From CAVVJA01 sp963779485 (lineage in GTDB: Bacteria; Actinomycetota; Actinomycetes; Mycobacteriales; Jatrophihabitantaceae), in the NCBI GenBank assembly GCA_963779485.1, contig CAVZYJ010000003.1, positions 40,407 through 104,406 of the forward strand: a stretch of 64,000 nt of DNA, in the 5' to 3' direction. Position numbers and translations under genes: made by a program. The notes beneath the pieces were generated by a model that saw nothing but the letters and a program-made list of their open reading frames with translations, was not told the DNA's origin and searched no databases. Numbering within the stretch: position 1 is the first letter of the stretch; every line of letters begins with the position of its first letter. Positions 25,537-34,718 of this stretch are shown piece after piece.

Positions 25537-27880
25537 ATGTCTTATCGCCTGGTCTGCATGCGCCGCGCCACCTCCCTGTTCGCTACCGCGACGCTGGTCA
25601 GCAGCGCGGTGGTCGCCACGGCTGCCGTCGTCGCCGCGCCCTCCGCCGGCGCCGATGCGCCGAGCGGCTGCCGGCTCGGCAGCGGCGTCCAGCACGTCAT
25701 CAGCATCGTGTTCGACAACGTCCACTTCTTCCGGGACAACCCGAACGTCCCGTCCGACCTCGAGCAGATGCCGAATCTACTGAAATTCCTCGAGGGCAAC
25801 GGCACGGTTTTCTCCAACAGCCATACGCCGCTGATCGCGCATACCGCCGACGACAGCCTGACGATCTACACCGGGCTCTACGGCGACCGGCACGGCCAGC
25901 CGCTGACCAACACGTACAAGACCTACAACCCGAACGGCTCTACCGACCCTGCGACGTCGTTCGCTTACTGGACGAGCCCGGTCGTCGACACGGCTGCCTC
26001 GCCCACGGCAGGCCACGACACGACGCCCACGATGACGTACTCCGACACCTCGCCGGCCAGCGGGTCGCCGAACCGGATAACGCCCGCGCCCTGGGTGCCG
26101 TTCGCCCGCGCCGGCTGCTCGGTCGGTGACTTCTCGACGGCGAACATGGTGCTCGAGAACACCAGGCTCGACCTCAACACCGTCTTCGGCGCCGGCTCGC
26201 CCGAGGTCGCGCAGCTCAACGCCGACCCGGACTCCTTCAAGGACGCGGAGGTCGCCGACTACATCGGCGTCGCGCTGCACTGCGCGAAGGGCGACGCGGT
26301 CTGCGCGAAGGCGCAGGCGGTGAAGTTCGGGCAGGGCTCGCCGTCGCCGACCGCGGTGCCAGACTCGCTGCCGACCGAACCGGGCGGCTACCACGGCTAC
26401 CAGGCGTTGTTCGGCGCGCGCTATGTCGCACCGCAACTCGGTGGCGGCACACCGAGCCTGACACGCAACGGCTATCAGATCACCGACGCGGCCGGCAACC
26501 TGGTCGACCTGAACGGCAATGAGATCCAGGAACCGTTCAGCCACCGGCCGGGTTTCCCGGGCTTCAGCCCGACCGCGTCGCAGTCGCTCGCCTACCTCGC
26601 CGACATGCAGGAGTCCGGCATCCCGGTGACGTACGGCTACATCTCCGACACGCACGACAAGAAGACCGGCGCCACCGGCTGCACGTCGCCGGGCAACGCG
26701 CTCGGCGCCGGTGACGCCTGCTCCGTCGCCGCGCTGCACAGTTACGACCAGGCGTTCGAGACGTTCTTCCAGCGCCTCGCGGCGGACGGCATCACGCCCG
26801 CCAACACCGAGTTCGTCATCAGTGCCGAGGAGAACGACCAGATGGCGGCCGCGAACGTGGGTCGCGTAACCCAGCCGACGCCCGCCGGCTGCGACGGAGT
26901 CACGGTGGCGTGCCACTACGCGACCGGTCAGATCGGTGAGCTGCAGGCCAACATCAAGGGGCTGCTCTCGACGACGGCGAGCAGCGGCACGCAGTTCGAC
27001 GTCGAGCCGCAGGGCGCGGCGATCTACGTGCACGGGCAGCCGTCGGCACACGACCCGACCGTCCGGCAGCTCGAGCGTGACACTGCGGCGATGACGTCCA
27101 ATCTCACGTACAGCGGCGTGCCGAACGAGCACATCGTGAAGTACCAGGCCGGGGCACTCGAGCAACGGGTCTTGCACATGCAGACGAACGACCCGCTGCG
27201 CACACCGACCTACACGCTTTTCCCCATGCCCGACTACTTCTTCTCGACTTCGGGCGCGAACGTCTCGATCAACCCGGCCTTCGCGTGGGACCACGGGTAT
27301 TACTCGCCGAACATCGACATCACGTGGGCGGGCGTCGTGGGTCCGGGTGTCGCGGTGCGCGGCGTGGACGGGCCGGGGCCGGCGGGCGGCAACGAGTCGC
27401 ACGACCCGAACTCGACGCACACGGTGCCCGAAGCGAGCACCGTCGGCACCTGGGTGGAGGAGACCGACCTGCGTCCGACGCTGCTGTATCTGACCGGGCT
27501 GCATGACGACTACCCGACCGATGGCCGGGTGATCAGCCAGGCGCTCGCATCGCCGTCCGCGGCGTTGTCGGAGGACGGCCGAGCTAGCCGCCATGTACCA
27601 GCAGCTGAACTCGAGCGTGGGCGCGTTCGGTACGGACACGCTGATCGCCGACTCGGCCGCGCTGGCCAGCGGTTCGGCGACGAGCGACACGCAGTACCTG
27701 GACGAGCAGGAGACGTTGCAGCATCTGGCCAAGGCGCGTGATCAGCTGGCCCCCGAGATCAAGGTGACCCTTGCGCGAGCGGCGCGCGGTGTGATTCCGT
27801 CTCATGGCACGTTGACGTCGGAGCTGGCTCGGGCGCGGGCGTTGTTGCGGCAGGCTCACAAGCTGGCAGCTGGTTCCTGA
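25537..27880 (+). pseudogene. Secreted alkaline-phosphatase-superfamily protein, frameshifted near its end
   Basis: ATG 25537 follows GGGGGAG. The first 40 residues form a signal peptide with a long hydrophobic core (LFATATLVSSAVVATAAVVA). The mature part looks like the phosphodiesterase/sulfatase superfamily: HVISIVFDNVHFFRDNP, LIAHTADDSLTIYTGLYG with the probable Thr/Ser nucleophile, FVISAEENDQMAAAN and NPAFAWDHGYYSPNID with metal-site-like D and H. The frame is lost near 27576 at a GGCC; dropping one G joins EDAELAAMYQQLNSS and the protein runs on to 27880. The last 95 residues are helical. Likely cell-surface or secreted; substrate unknown. Whether the break is real is uncertain. Confidence 0.7.
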
Positions 27881-27915
27881 GCCCTTCGGCGCCCAACGGC
27901 CTCCAGCCTGCGGTC

Positions 27916-27962
27916 GTGATCTTGGACTTGCTGCCTCAGGGCGACCACAAGTCCAAGATCAC
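27916..27962. repeat. Interspersed palindrome, copy 1
   Basis: Perfect 15-bp arms GTGATCTTGGACTTG and CAAGTCCAAGATCAC around a 17-nt loop, 35 nt after the stop of the phosphatase-like gene. It is the cleanest of seven copies in the window. Its GTG-first frame has no stop codon. Confidence 0.9.
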
Positions 27963-28128
27963 CGCCTGCCGCTGCCCAACTTCGGTCGTCGTCACTCCTC
28001 GGCGGCCAGCCACACCGTGCGCGGCGGTCGGCACCCGGGGGCAGGCGCCTCACCCGTGCGGCCAGATCACGTCCGCGCGGGCGACGACTCGGTCAGGCTC
28101 GGAGCACGACCTGACTGAGGAGCAAGCC

Positions 28129-28791
28129 ATGTCTCGACGTCCAGTTCTCATAGTCATCGGCATCATCGTCGCGGTGCTCGGCGCCCTGACGGCGACGGCC
28201 GGCGGTGCACTCGCCGGCGTGTTCGGGCGCGACGGCACCGTGACCAGCCAACCCGGCCACATCGCCACGCCCGGCCGAGCAATCGTGGCCAAATTCGACG
28301 ACCTCGCGAGCGGCTATGACCTGAAGGCGATCCCTGGTAACCCGCGCATAACGGTCAGCGCGACGGGCGGCACGCGAGAGCTCTTCATCGGGGTTGGGCC
28401 GGCCGCCGAGGTAGACCGCTACTTGTCCGGCCGGCCCTACGACGAGGTGACCGATCTGGACTTCGACCCCTTCCGTTTCGACCGGCGCAGCCACAACGGG
28501 ATCGGCGACCTGCCTCCACCCGGGCAGCAGTCCTTCTGGGTCGTGAGTTCGAGCAGCACCGACCCGAGCATGCTCTGGAAGCTGACGAGCGGTAGCTACC
28601 GCATTGTGATCATGAATGCCGACGCGTCCGCTGGCGTCGATTCGCGAGTGCGCCTCGCCGTGACGCTCCCGCACCTTTTCGGCATTGCGATCGCGCTGCT
28701 GGTCACGGGCGTGATCTGCTTCGTGGGCGGCATCGCCCTCGTGGTCGTCGGTGCCCGCCGCCGCCAGCCGGTCCCGGTGCCCCAGCATTGA
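28129..28791 (+). CDS. Membrane-anchored hypothetical protein with two membrane segments
   Basis: The 220-residue product begins MSRRPVLIVIGIIVAVLGAL, a membrane segment, then has about 150 residues outside, and a second segment IAIALLVTGVICFVGGIALVV just before a short basic tail. The outer domain has beta-rich pieces (RELFIGVGPAAEVDRYLSG, FWVVSSSSTDPSMLWKL, YRIVIMNADASAGVDSRVRL) that resemble small actinobacterial lipid- or carbohydrate-sensing domains, but no family was identified. The start ATG has GAGGAGCAAGCC before it. The gene is followed at once by a receiver-domain gene, so it may feed a signal into that regulator; this link is an inference from spacing only. Confidence 0.7.
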   Translation: MSRRPVLIVIGIIVAVLGALTATAGGALAGVFGRDGTVTSQPGHIATPGRAIVAKFDDLASGYDLKAIPGNPRITVSATGGTRELFIGVGPAAEVDRYLSGRPYDEVTDLDFDPFRFDRRSHNGIGDLPPPGQQSFWVVSSSSTDPSMLWKLTSGSYRIVIMNADASAGVDSRVRLAVTLPHLFGIAIALLVTGVICFVGGIALVVVGARRRQPVPVPQH

Positions 28792-28829
28792 ACCTGACGT
28801 CGGCGGGGAATCGGCAAGGGGGTGGTTAT

Positions 28830-29198
28830 GTGCACGACGTTCGAGTCCTCATCGTCGACGACCACGAGCCATTTCGACGTGCACTGTCGGAAATGGTGAA
28901 CGAGACAGCCGGCTTCAGGACGGTGGCCTGCGTGGCGACGGCCGAACGCTTCCTGTCGCTGATTGCCGACACGCCGGCCGATCTGGTGCTGATGGACATC
29001 AACCTGCCGGGCATCGACGGACTGGAGGCGACTCGGCGGCTCACGTCGGGGCCGAAACATCCCGTCGTCGTGCTGTTATCCACCTTCGAGGAAGGCGAGC
29101 TGGACTTCCGCGAGTACGGTGCCACCAACTACTGCAGCAAGGCCACCTTCGGGCCTGACCGGCTCGTCCAGATCTGGTCCGAGGTAGGGCGCCCCTGA
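28830..29198 (+). CDS. Single-domain response regulator (receiver only)
   Basis: The product is one CheY-like receiver: VRVLIVDDHEPFRRALSEM with the acidic pair, LVLMDINLPGIDGLEATRRL with the phosphate-accepting Asp, VVVLLSTFEEG with the switch Thr and TNYCSKATFGPDRL with the conserved Lys. Nothing follows that could bind DNA, so output must go through another protein. GTG 28830 was chosen; an in-frame TTG at 28788 would overlap the upstream gene's stop but adds no conserved sequence. It converges on the histidine kinase at 29202 with only 3 nt between the stops. Confidence 0.85.
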   Translation: MHDVRVLIVDDHEPFRRALSEMVNETAGFRTVACVATAERFLSLIADTPADLVLMDINLPGIDGLEATRRLTSGPKHPVVVLLSTFEEGELDFREYGATNYCSKATFGPDRLVQIWSEVGRP

Positions 29199-29201
29199 CG
29201 G

Positions 29202-30935
29202 TCAGCGGCAGGGGATTGTCGCCCAGACCCGGGTGCCGTGGCCCGGGGCCGTCGTCACCCGGAACTGGCCGCCCGATGCCTCGACCCGGTCGGCCAGACC
29301 TTGCAATCCGGAACCGCGGTGGTCGTCAGCGCCACCGATCCCGTCGTCGGCAACGGTCACGTCGAGAGCCGAACCGGCACGCACGACCCGTACCGAGACC
29401 GCTGAAGCCTGCGCATGCTTACCGACGTTCGCCAGGCTCTCGGAAACGACGTAGTAGGCAGTCACTTCGACGGACTCGTCCAGTCGGGCGGCCACGTCCA
29501 CGTCTAAATGCACCGGAACCTTCGATGTGGCCGCCAGGGACTTGAGCGCCATGGGTAGGCCCCGTAAGGACAGCACCGATGGGTAGAGCCCGCGGGCGAC
29601 GTCGCGCAGTTCGTCGAGCGACGCGGCGATCTCATCGCGGGCGTGCCGGATCCTGGCCCGGGCCTCCGCACCTTGATCGAGTCGCCGTTCCAACGTGGTC
29701 AGTTCCATAGACAGCGCGACCAGCCGCTGCTGCGTGCCGTCGTGGAGATTGCGTTCCAGACGCTTTCTCTCGGCCTGCCCGGCTTCGATCACTCGGACCC
29801 GCGACTCGGTCAACTCGTCTAGCCGGGCTTTCAGCTCCGCATGGAGCTGGCCGTTCTCCAGCGCAATGCCGGCTGCCGCGATGACCGCGTCGGTCAGATC
29901 CGGATTGTCGTCCAGCGATGCGTCATAGGTGAGCGCCGCGACGCGTTGGCCGGCACGGTCGATGAACCTCACGGCCAAACCGGGCTCGCCTATCCGCAGG
30001 TCCAGGGCCTGGCCCTCCCCATCGACATAGCTATGCGTCTTGGCCATCCAGTACCCGAGGCGGAGCTGGGGATCGCCCAGGGCCCGAGCGAGAGGTACCC
30101 GCAGGTCTGTCGGGTCGGTGTTCGAGTGCAGCGACACGATCAGGTCGGCGACACTTGTCCGGGCCAGATGCGCGCGAGCAACCACCGCGATGACCGCAAC
30201 CGGAACGCTGGCATACGCGGCAAGAAGCAGCCATCGGATACTTGGCACGACGATGTCGAAGGTGTCCAATGCGGTCGTCGTGCCGCCCAGGATCAGCGCC
30301 GCCACGGCCGGGAGTATCGGCAGCAGCAATCGCCGGGTCGGGCCGCTCGCCACGACCCAGCGCCGGGCGACGGATACGGCCAGCGCAGCGGTGGCCAGCA
30401 CGATCCAGAACCGCTGGAACTTGTCGATAGCGTCAGCGACACCCTCGTTGGGCCAAAACGCGAGCACGTTGCCGGGGCTCCAGTCCGGCTCCCAGAACGT
30501 CAGCCAAAGGATCTCCACCGGCCCGATGACGAAGGCGTAGAGGACCACGACAATCCAGTCGAAGCGGGACTTGAGCAGGCCGTCCGGAAACGACAGGACC
30601 ACGACGGCAAACAGCACGATCCAGAAATCACCGAGGAGTACGCCCGCGGTGAAGGTCGCCGGCCAGTCGAACTGCCACATCAATCGGGAGCCGAGGTAGA
30701 CCCCGCCGGCGATGACCATGAGCCGACCGATGTGGTTCGCCGGACGGCGGTGCCAGGTGTACAAGCCGCTGGCGACGAAGGCCCAGCCGACCAACGTGAT
30801 CCACAGGTCCATGGTGTCGACGTCGGAGAAACCGTCCAGGGCGATCGTCAGGGAGCCCGCGATCGCGGCCGCGATTGCGATCGCCCAGCGCGCGCGATCC
30901 AGCCGCTGTCCGTCAACTGCGCTGCGTGCGCTCAT
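29202..30935 (-). CDS. NarL-group sensor histidine kinase with membrane sensor
   Basis: The first 250 residues contain about seven hydrophobic segments (AIAIAAAIAGSLTIALDG, FWIVLFAVVVLSFPDGLL, WIVVVLYAFVIGPVEILW and so on). A GAF-like region follows, then a dimerisation helix with the phosphate-accepting His398 in LERNLHDGTQQRLVALSMEL, and an HATPase domain with VVSESLANVGKHAQAS and GIGGADDHRGSGLQGLADR. The HDGTQQR form of the H-box marks the HisKA_3/NarL group, whose partners are LuxR-type regulators; the regulator at 32360 is the nearest. A lone receiver is encoded convergently at its 3' side. Confidence 0.92.
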   Translation of the reverse strand: MSARSAVDGQRLDRARWAIAIAAAIAGSLTIALDGFSDVDTMDLWITLVGWAFVASGLYTWHRRPANHIGRLMVIAGGVYLGSRLMWQFDWPATFTAGVLLGDFWIVLFAVVVLSFPDGLLKSRFDWIVVVLYAFVIGPVEILWLTFWEPDWSPGNVLAFWPNEGVADAIDKFQRFWIVLATAALAVSVARRWVVASGPTRRLLLPILPAVAALILGGTTTALDTFDIVVPSIRWLLLAAYASVPVAVIAVVARAHLARTSVADLIVSLHSNTDPTDLRVPLARALGDPQLRLGYWMAKTHSYVDGEGQALDLRIGEPGLAVRFIDRAGQRVAALTYDASLDDNPDLTDAVIAAAGIALENGQLHAELKARLDELTESRVRVIEAGQAERKRLERNLHDGTQQRLVALSMELTTLERRLDQGAEARARIRHARDEIAASLDELRDVARGLYPSVLSLRGLPMALKSLAATSKVPVHLDVDVAARLDESVEVTAYYVVSESLANVGKHAQASAVSVRVVRAGSALDVTVADDGIGGADDHRGSGLQGLADRVEASGGQFRVTTAPGHGTRVWATIPCR

Positions 30936-31225
30936 CGCTGCCCTCCTAACCGCACGCGCCGGGCTTTGAGGTTACCGGCGTAAACGCATGGCCGAACAGC
31001 CCGGCGCAAGTAGCGTTACGGGTCGCCGGCCGGGTTAGCCACAACTGCTGGGTGGGGCTAGCCGCCATGTGCGATTTCCCCGTGGGGCGCCTACCCGAAA
31101 GCCCGACAGAGGGGCGAGCACCTCCGCGCGTGCGTCCAGCCCGATGGGTTCTCGGCCGCCCAAGACCGAGGCTGGGTTGATCTCCGCGCACAACGGCGCC
31201 CGACGAACAATCGAGGAGACCGAAG

Positions 31226-32356
31226 ATGAGATCGTCACTAGGCCGTCGAATCGCTGTACTCACCCTGGCGTGCATCCTGGCTGTTCCGCTGCCGAGCGCC
31301 CTTGCGTCGCCTCCTCGGAGCGGCCTGTCAACCGATCTGCAGGCGTTGGTCGACGCCGGGGCGCCCGGCGCGCTTCTCTTCGTTCGCGACCATGATCGCG
31401 TCCTACAACTCACGGCCGGATACGGCGAGATCGCGAGCCAAACGCCGATGCGTCCACGCGACCATTTCAAGATCGCAAGTCTCACCAAGACCTACACTGC
31501 GGCTGTCGTCCTGCAGTTGGTCGGGGCGAACAAATTGCGGTTATCGGACCGGCTCGAACAGTATGTGCCTGGCTTGGTACCCGGCGGGGACAAGATCACG
31601 ATCAAGCAACTGCTGCAGCACACCAGCGGTATTCCCGATTTCGAGACCGACCCACGATATCTGGCGCCGTATCTGAACGGAGACTTCGGGTACTACTGGT
31701 CGCCGCGGCAGCTGGTGGAGATCGCCATCTCCTATCCGCCGGTGTTCCCGCCCGGCGAGACTGAGACTTCGTCCTACTCGAACACGAACTACGTGCTACT
31801 CGGCCTGGTCGTCGAAGCCGTCACCGGCCGGCCGATCGGCGACGTCCTTCGATCGCGGCTGTTCCGACCGTTGCACCTGGACGAGACGATCTATCCAACG
31901 GCGCCGGGACTGCCCGAGCCGTACGCACATGGCTACCTCGTGGTCGGCGCACCGCCTCCGATCGACGTCACCGGACTGAGCCCGTCCTTGTCACCTGCGT
32001 CCGGCGCCATCGTCTCGACGACGCGTGATGTGGCCGACTTCTACCGCGCGCTGCTGGCTGGGCACGTAGTAACACCGCAGCTGCTGCAGGCGATGAAGAC
32101 GACGATTCCCGCGCGTCGCTTCGACATTCCCGGCCAGAGCTACGGACTCGGTCTGGAAAAGTTCCCCACCCCCTGCGGTCCGGCCTGGGGACACAATGGC
32201 ACGGTCCCCGGCTACTACACCTACATCTTTGCCAGCGAACACGGCCAGCGCGAAGCCGTCCTCATGGTCAACCACGACGCCTCGACACTGCCGCTCCCGG
32301 CCGCTGAGCGATTCTTGCCACTGATTACCAAGGCCTATTGCGGCAACGCCCACTGA
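31226..32356 (+). CDS. Secreted serine beta-lactamase/DD-peptidase family hydrolase
   Basis: Residues 1-28 are a signal peptide (IAVLTLACILAVPLPSALAS). The enzyme core has the three penicillin-recognising motifs: SLTK at 85-88 with the nucleophilic Ser in FKIASLTKTYTAAVVLQL, a YSNTNY motif in SSYSNTNYVLLGLVVEAVTG, and HNG in AWGHNGTVPGYYTY. The QLLQHTSGIPDF box is typical of class C-like esterases and D-alanyl-D-alanine carboxypeptidases. It acts outside the membrane, on peptidoglycan or small esters. It lies between a histidine kinase and a NarL regulator gene, and converges on the latter (3 nt gap), so these signalling genes may respond to the cell wall. Confidence 0.9.
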   Translation: MRSSLGRRIAVLTLACILAVPLPSALASPPRSGLSTDLQALVDAGAPGALLFVRDHDRVLQLTAGYGEIASQTPMRPRDHFKIASLTKTYTAAVVLQLVGANKLRLSDRLEQYVPGLVPGGDKITIKQLLQHTSGIPDFETDPRYLAPYLNGDFGYYWSPRQLVEIAISYPPVFPPGETETSSYSNTNYVLLGLVVEAVTGRPIGDVLRSRLFRPLHLDETIYPTAPGLPEPYAHGYLVVGAPPPIDVTGLSPSLSPASGAIVSTTRDVADFYRALLAGHVVTPQLLQAMKTTIPARRFDIPGQSYGLGLEKFPTPCGPAWGHNGTVPGYYTYIFASEHGQREAVLMVNHDASTLPLPAAERFLPLITKAYCGNAH

Positions 32357-32359
32357 GTT

Positions 32360-33028
32360 TCAGCGGGTCGCTTCGAGGAACGCCAGCACCGCCATGACCC
32401 GGCGGTTGGACTGGCGTTCCTCGACCAGGCCGAGCTTCTGGAACACCGCCCCGATGTGCTTCTCCACCGCTCGCTCACTCATGAACAGCGTCGTAGCAAT
32501 CGTCGCGTTGCTACGTCCGGTCGCCATCTCCTTCAGCACCTCCAGCTCACGGTCGGTCAGGCCCTGAAGGGGGGAGGAAGACTCCGTCGCTTTCCGCCGC
32601 AGCAGGGCCTCGACCACCTTGGGATCCAGCGCGGATCCACCACGGCTGACGTCCTGCAGAGCACGGACGAGTTCGACGACGTCGGAGACGCGCTCCTTGA
32701 GGAGGTAGCCCATGCCGGCCACGCCCTCCTTGAGCAGCTCGAACGCATACGCTTCTTCGACGTACTGCGATAGCACCACCACACCGATCTTCGGATGCTT
32801 GGCCCGAATCTGGTGGGCCACGACGATTCCCTCGTCGACGAATGTCGGTGGCATCCGGATGTCGGTCAGCACGGCCTCCGGGCGGTGCTCGTCGACGGCC
32901 TTGAGCAGCTCGGGCGGGCTGGCGACCGCGGCGACCAGGTCGATTTCGTCGACATCGGCGAGCAAGGCGCTGATGCCCTCGCGGACCAGGTAGCTGTCAT
33001 CCGCAAAGACGATTCGCAGCACACCCAT
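32360..33028 (-). CDS. NarL/LuxR-type response regulator
   Basis: A receiver at the N-terminus (LRIVFADDSYLVREGISALL, AVLTDIRMPPTFVDEGI with the phosphate-accepting Asp, VVVLSQYVEEAYAFELL, GYLLKERV with the Lys) is joined to a LuxR HTH: LTDRELEVLKEMATGRSNAT and IATTLFMSERAVEKHIGAVF. It probably pairs with the HisKA_3 kinase at 29202, two genes away. ATG 33028 gives a standard receiver start; the ATG 12 codons upstream adds nothing conserved. Targets are unknown. Confidence 0.92.
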   Translation of the reverse strand: MGVLRIVFADDSYLVREGISALLADVDEIDLVAAVASPPELLKAVDEHRPEAVLTDIRMPPTFVDEGIVVAHQIRAKHPKIGVVVLSQYVEEAYAFELLKEGVAGMGYLLKERVSDVVELVRALQDVSRGGSALDPKVVEALLRRKATESSSPLQGLTDRELEVLKEMATGRSNATIATTLFMSERAVEKHIGAVFQKLGLVEERQSNRRVMAVLAFLEATR

Positions 33029-33111
33029 GGCGCAGGACCCTACCGATGCGATAGGCGGTCGCATGCACGCGGAGCCGGCTCCCGTCGCGTCGGCGACCGT
33101 CAGCTAGAGCA

Positions 33112-33675
33112 TCACCGATGCGGCTCGTTCTCGGCGGACCGGAAGAGGTTGAGGTCGAGACGGCAGGGTTCCCGACCGGCCAGGTCGGACAGGTAGTCGC
33201 CGTCGGGCAGATCCGTGTCCGTGCTTGCGCGGCGAAGCACGAGCGTGGCTGCGGTGTCCGCGTCGAGCCCGAACAGGTCCAGCGCGCGCCGTCGCACGAT
33301 CTCGATTCGGCTCGATGGTGCCGCTCGCAATGTCTGGGTTGTATCGCCGTAGCTGATGCGAGCGTCGATCCACCGGCACGGATGCCGGTGAATGTCGTGA
33401 TGGTCGTGATGGCGGCCGCGTCCGGTGATGGCCTGCGCGAGGGTGAGTTCGACGTCGACGGGTTCCTCATCGTCGTCGATGAAGACCAGATCGGCGCCGA
33501 TGGCGATGATGTCGCGGATGCGCGCATTGTCATCGGCGACCTCGAAGGTTTCGATCTTGCGGTGCGGGCGGTGCAGCCGCACGAGCACCGATCGGTGAGG
33601 CTGATCGGATTGCGGATTCGCGGCTGAGATTGGTAGGTCCGGGGTGTCGTTCGCGGGGTTGTGCGAACTGAGCAT
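33112..33675 (-). CDS. Probable ubiquitin-like (beta-grasp) protein, last gene of a three-gene operon
   Basis: From ATG 33675 the product has 187 residues. After a polar leader come two units that look like beta-grasp folds: residues 28-84 (SVLVRLHRPHRKIETFEVAD, then DLVFIDDDEEPVDVELTLA) and 104-178 (DARISYGDTTQTLRAAPSSR, IEIVRRRALDLFGLDADTAA, CRLDLNLF). A strand-strand-helix-strand order with an acidic D/E patch between is typical of bacterial multi-ubiquitin-like proteins. A His-rich link (HHDHHDIHRHPC, 89-100) may bind metal. There is no C-terminal GG, and no E1, E2 or JAB gene nearby. It follows the ParB-like gene by 89 nt. The fold call is an inference from pattern. Confidence 0.5.
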   Translation of the reverse strand: MLSSHNPANDTPDLPISAANPQSDQPHRSVLVRLHRPHRKIETFEVADDNARIRDIIAIGADLVFIDDDEEPVDVELTLAQAITGRGRHHDHHDIHRHPCRWIDARISYGDTTQTLRAAPSSRIEIVRRRALDLFGLDADTAATLVLRRASTDTDLPDGDYLSDLAGREPCRLDLNLFRSAENEPHR

Positions 33676-33764
33676 TCTTGAGAGCCTTTCTGTGCTGGTT
33701 GTTATGCCGGCGTTGACGGCCTCCGCCCCGGCCAAGGGATAGCGGGGGCCGTCGTCTGAGCGAG

Positions 33765-34718
33765 CTAGGAGCTGAGGTTCAGGCGAAGGCTTCGTAGCAG
33801 TTCTTCGGCTTCAGCGACTCGCTTTACGACGTCTGGGTTTCCTCTGAGCTCTTCGAGTTCGGTCCAGGGCACACCTCGGATGGTTTTCATCGCTGTATCG
33901 AGTTGCTCGATCAATCCATTGGTCGGCTTCGCCGGCCCGCCGACACGTAGCATCGCGGAGTCGATGGTCGCGTCGTCTTCGGTGAAATGCGCGCGGGCAA
34001 CCGGATCTCGAAGGATGACCCGGAGCTTTCGCAAATCTTTCGAGTTGGTGATCTGTTGTCGATCGACTTTCTTGACGACCGCATCGACGATCGACGGCGT
34101 CAAGAGCGCCTTGTTCACGCCCATGAGCTCGCGGGCCCACGTGATCGCCGATGCCGGATCACGCAGATTCGTGAAGCGTTGAGACAGCTCGAATATCTGC
34201 ACGAGCTTGTCCAGCTCTCGGACCGTTGTGCCGAGAATGTTGGCCGCGCTGGCCCGGCCGACCAGTTCTACCAGCCGGTAGGCGACCATCTCCTTTTCTT
34301 TGGCATCCCATTCCTTTCGTTGGCGGTGGATGTAGATCCAGGCCCGCAACCGCTCCTCGTCGGTGAGGGTTCGATCGGTAATCTCGACCGGAACCTGTCG
34401 GAACTGGGCTTTGCCCTCGTCGACGAGCGCGATGGAGTTGGTCCAGCGGCGCTCGCCGTCGATGATCCGGTACCGATCGGCCCGGTCGGGGTGCGGCTCA
34501 ACCAGCAACGGCTCGAACAGTCCTTCGTTCGCTTCGATTTGCCGCTGCAGTTCGTCGTCTTGTTTCGGTCCCAGCCTCGGCTGTCGCTCATTGGGCACCA
34601 GCTCGGCTACGTCGAGAACGGAGCGACGGGTGCGGATGACAGTGCCACCGAGCCGTCGTTCTTGAAACGCGGCTATCTTCGTGGATCGTCGGTGCCGGTC
34701 CGAGCCAGGCTGGGTCAT
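33765..34718 (-). CDS. ParB-like nuclease/NTPase-domain protein
   Basis: The 317-residue protein has a ParB/Srx-like N-domain: VLDVAELVPNERQPRL, the LQRQIEANEGLFEPLLVEPH stretch and the box II signature RIIDGERRW at 84-92, where the Arg pair binds CTP in chromosomal ParB. Residues 143-190 (EKEMVAYRLVELVGRASAAN, then TVRELDKLVQIFELSQ) look like the ParB helix-turn-helix. The rest is helical. No ParA is present, and the context is a nuclease-like gene (overlapping ATGA) and a ubiquitin-like gene, so plasmid/chromosome partition is unlikely. It may be the DNA-recognition or switch part of a three-protein system. Confidence 0.75.
   Translation of the reverse strand: MTQPGSDRHRRSTKIAAFQERRLGGTVIRTRRSVLDVAELVPNERQPRLGPKQDDELQRQIEANEGLFEPLLVEPHPDRADRYRIIDGERRWTNSIALVDEGKAQFRQVPVEITDRTLTDEERLRAWIYIHRQRKEWDAKEKEMVAYRLVELVGRASAANILGTTVRELDKLVQIFELSQRFTNLRDPASAITWARELMGVNKALLTPSIVDAVVKKVDRQQITNSKDLRKLRVILRDPVARAHFTEDDATIDSAMLRVGGPAKPTNGLIEQLDTAMKTIRGVPWTELEELRGNPDVVKRVAEAEELLRSLRLNLSS

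Noticed and set aside
25777..27732. 651-codon minus-strand frame
   Set aside because: It is antisense to the secreted phosphatase-like gene, Arg/Val-rich and without a recognisable domain; long antisense frames are expected at this GC content.
27916..27962. Small protein family starting at the palindrome (VILDLLP...KSKIT)
   Set aside because: The frame is open across several copies, but it is explained by the palindrome; it has no ribosome site and runs into unrelated sequence.
29841..30983. 380-codon plus-strand frame
   Set aside because: Antisense to the histidine kinase gene; polar, repetitive composition, no ribosome site and no family.
33112..33675. Bacterial ubiquitin-conjugation operon
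   Set aside because: The protein looks ubiquitin-like, but there is no E1 (ThiF-like), E2 or JAB gene and no C-terminal GG, so a conjugation system is not supported.
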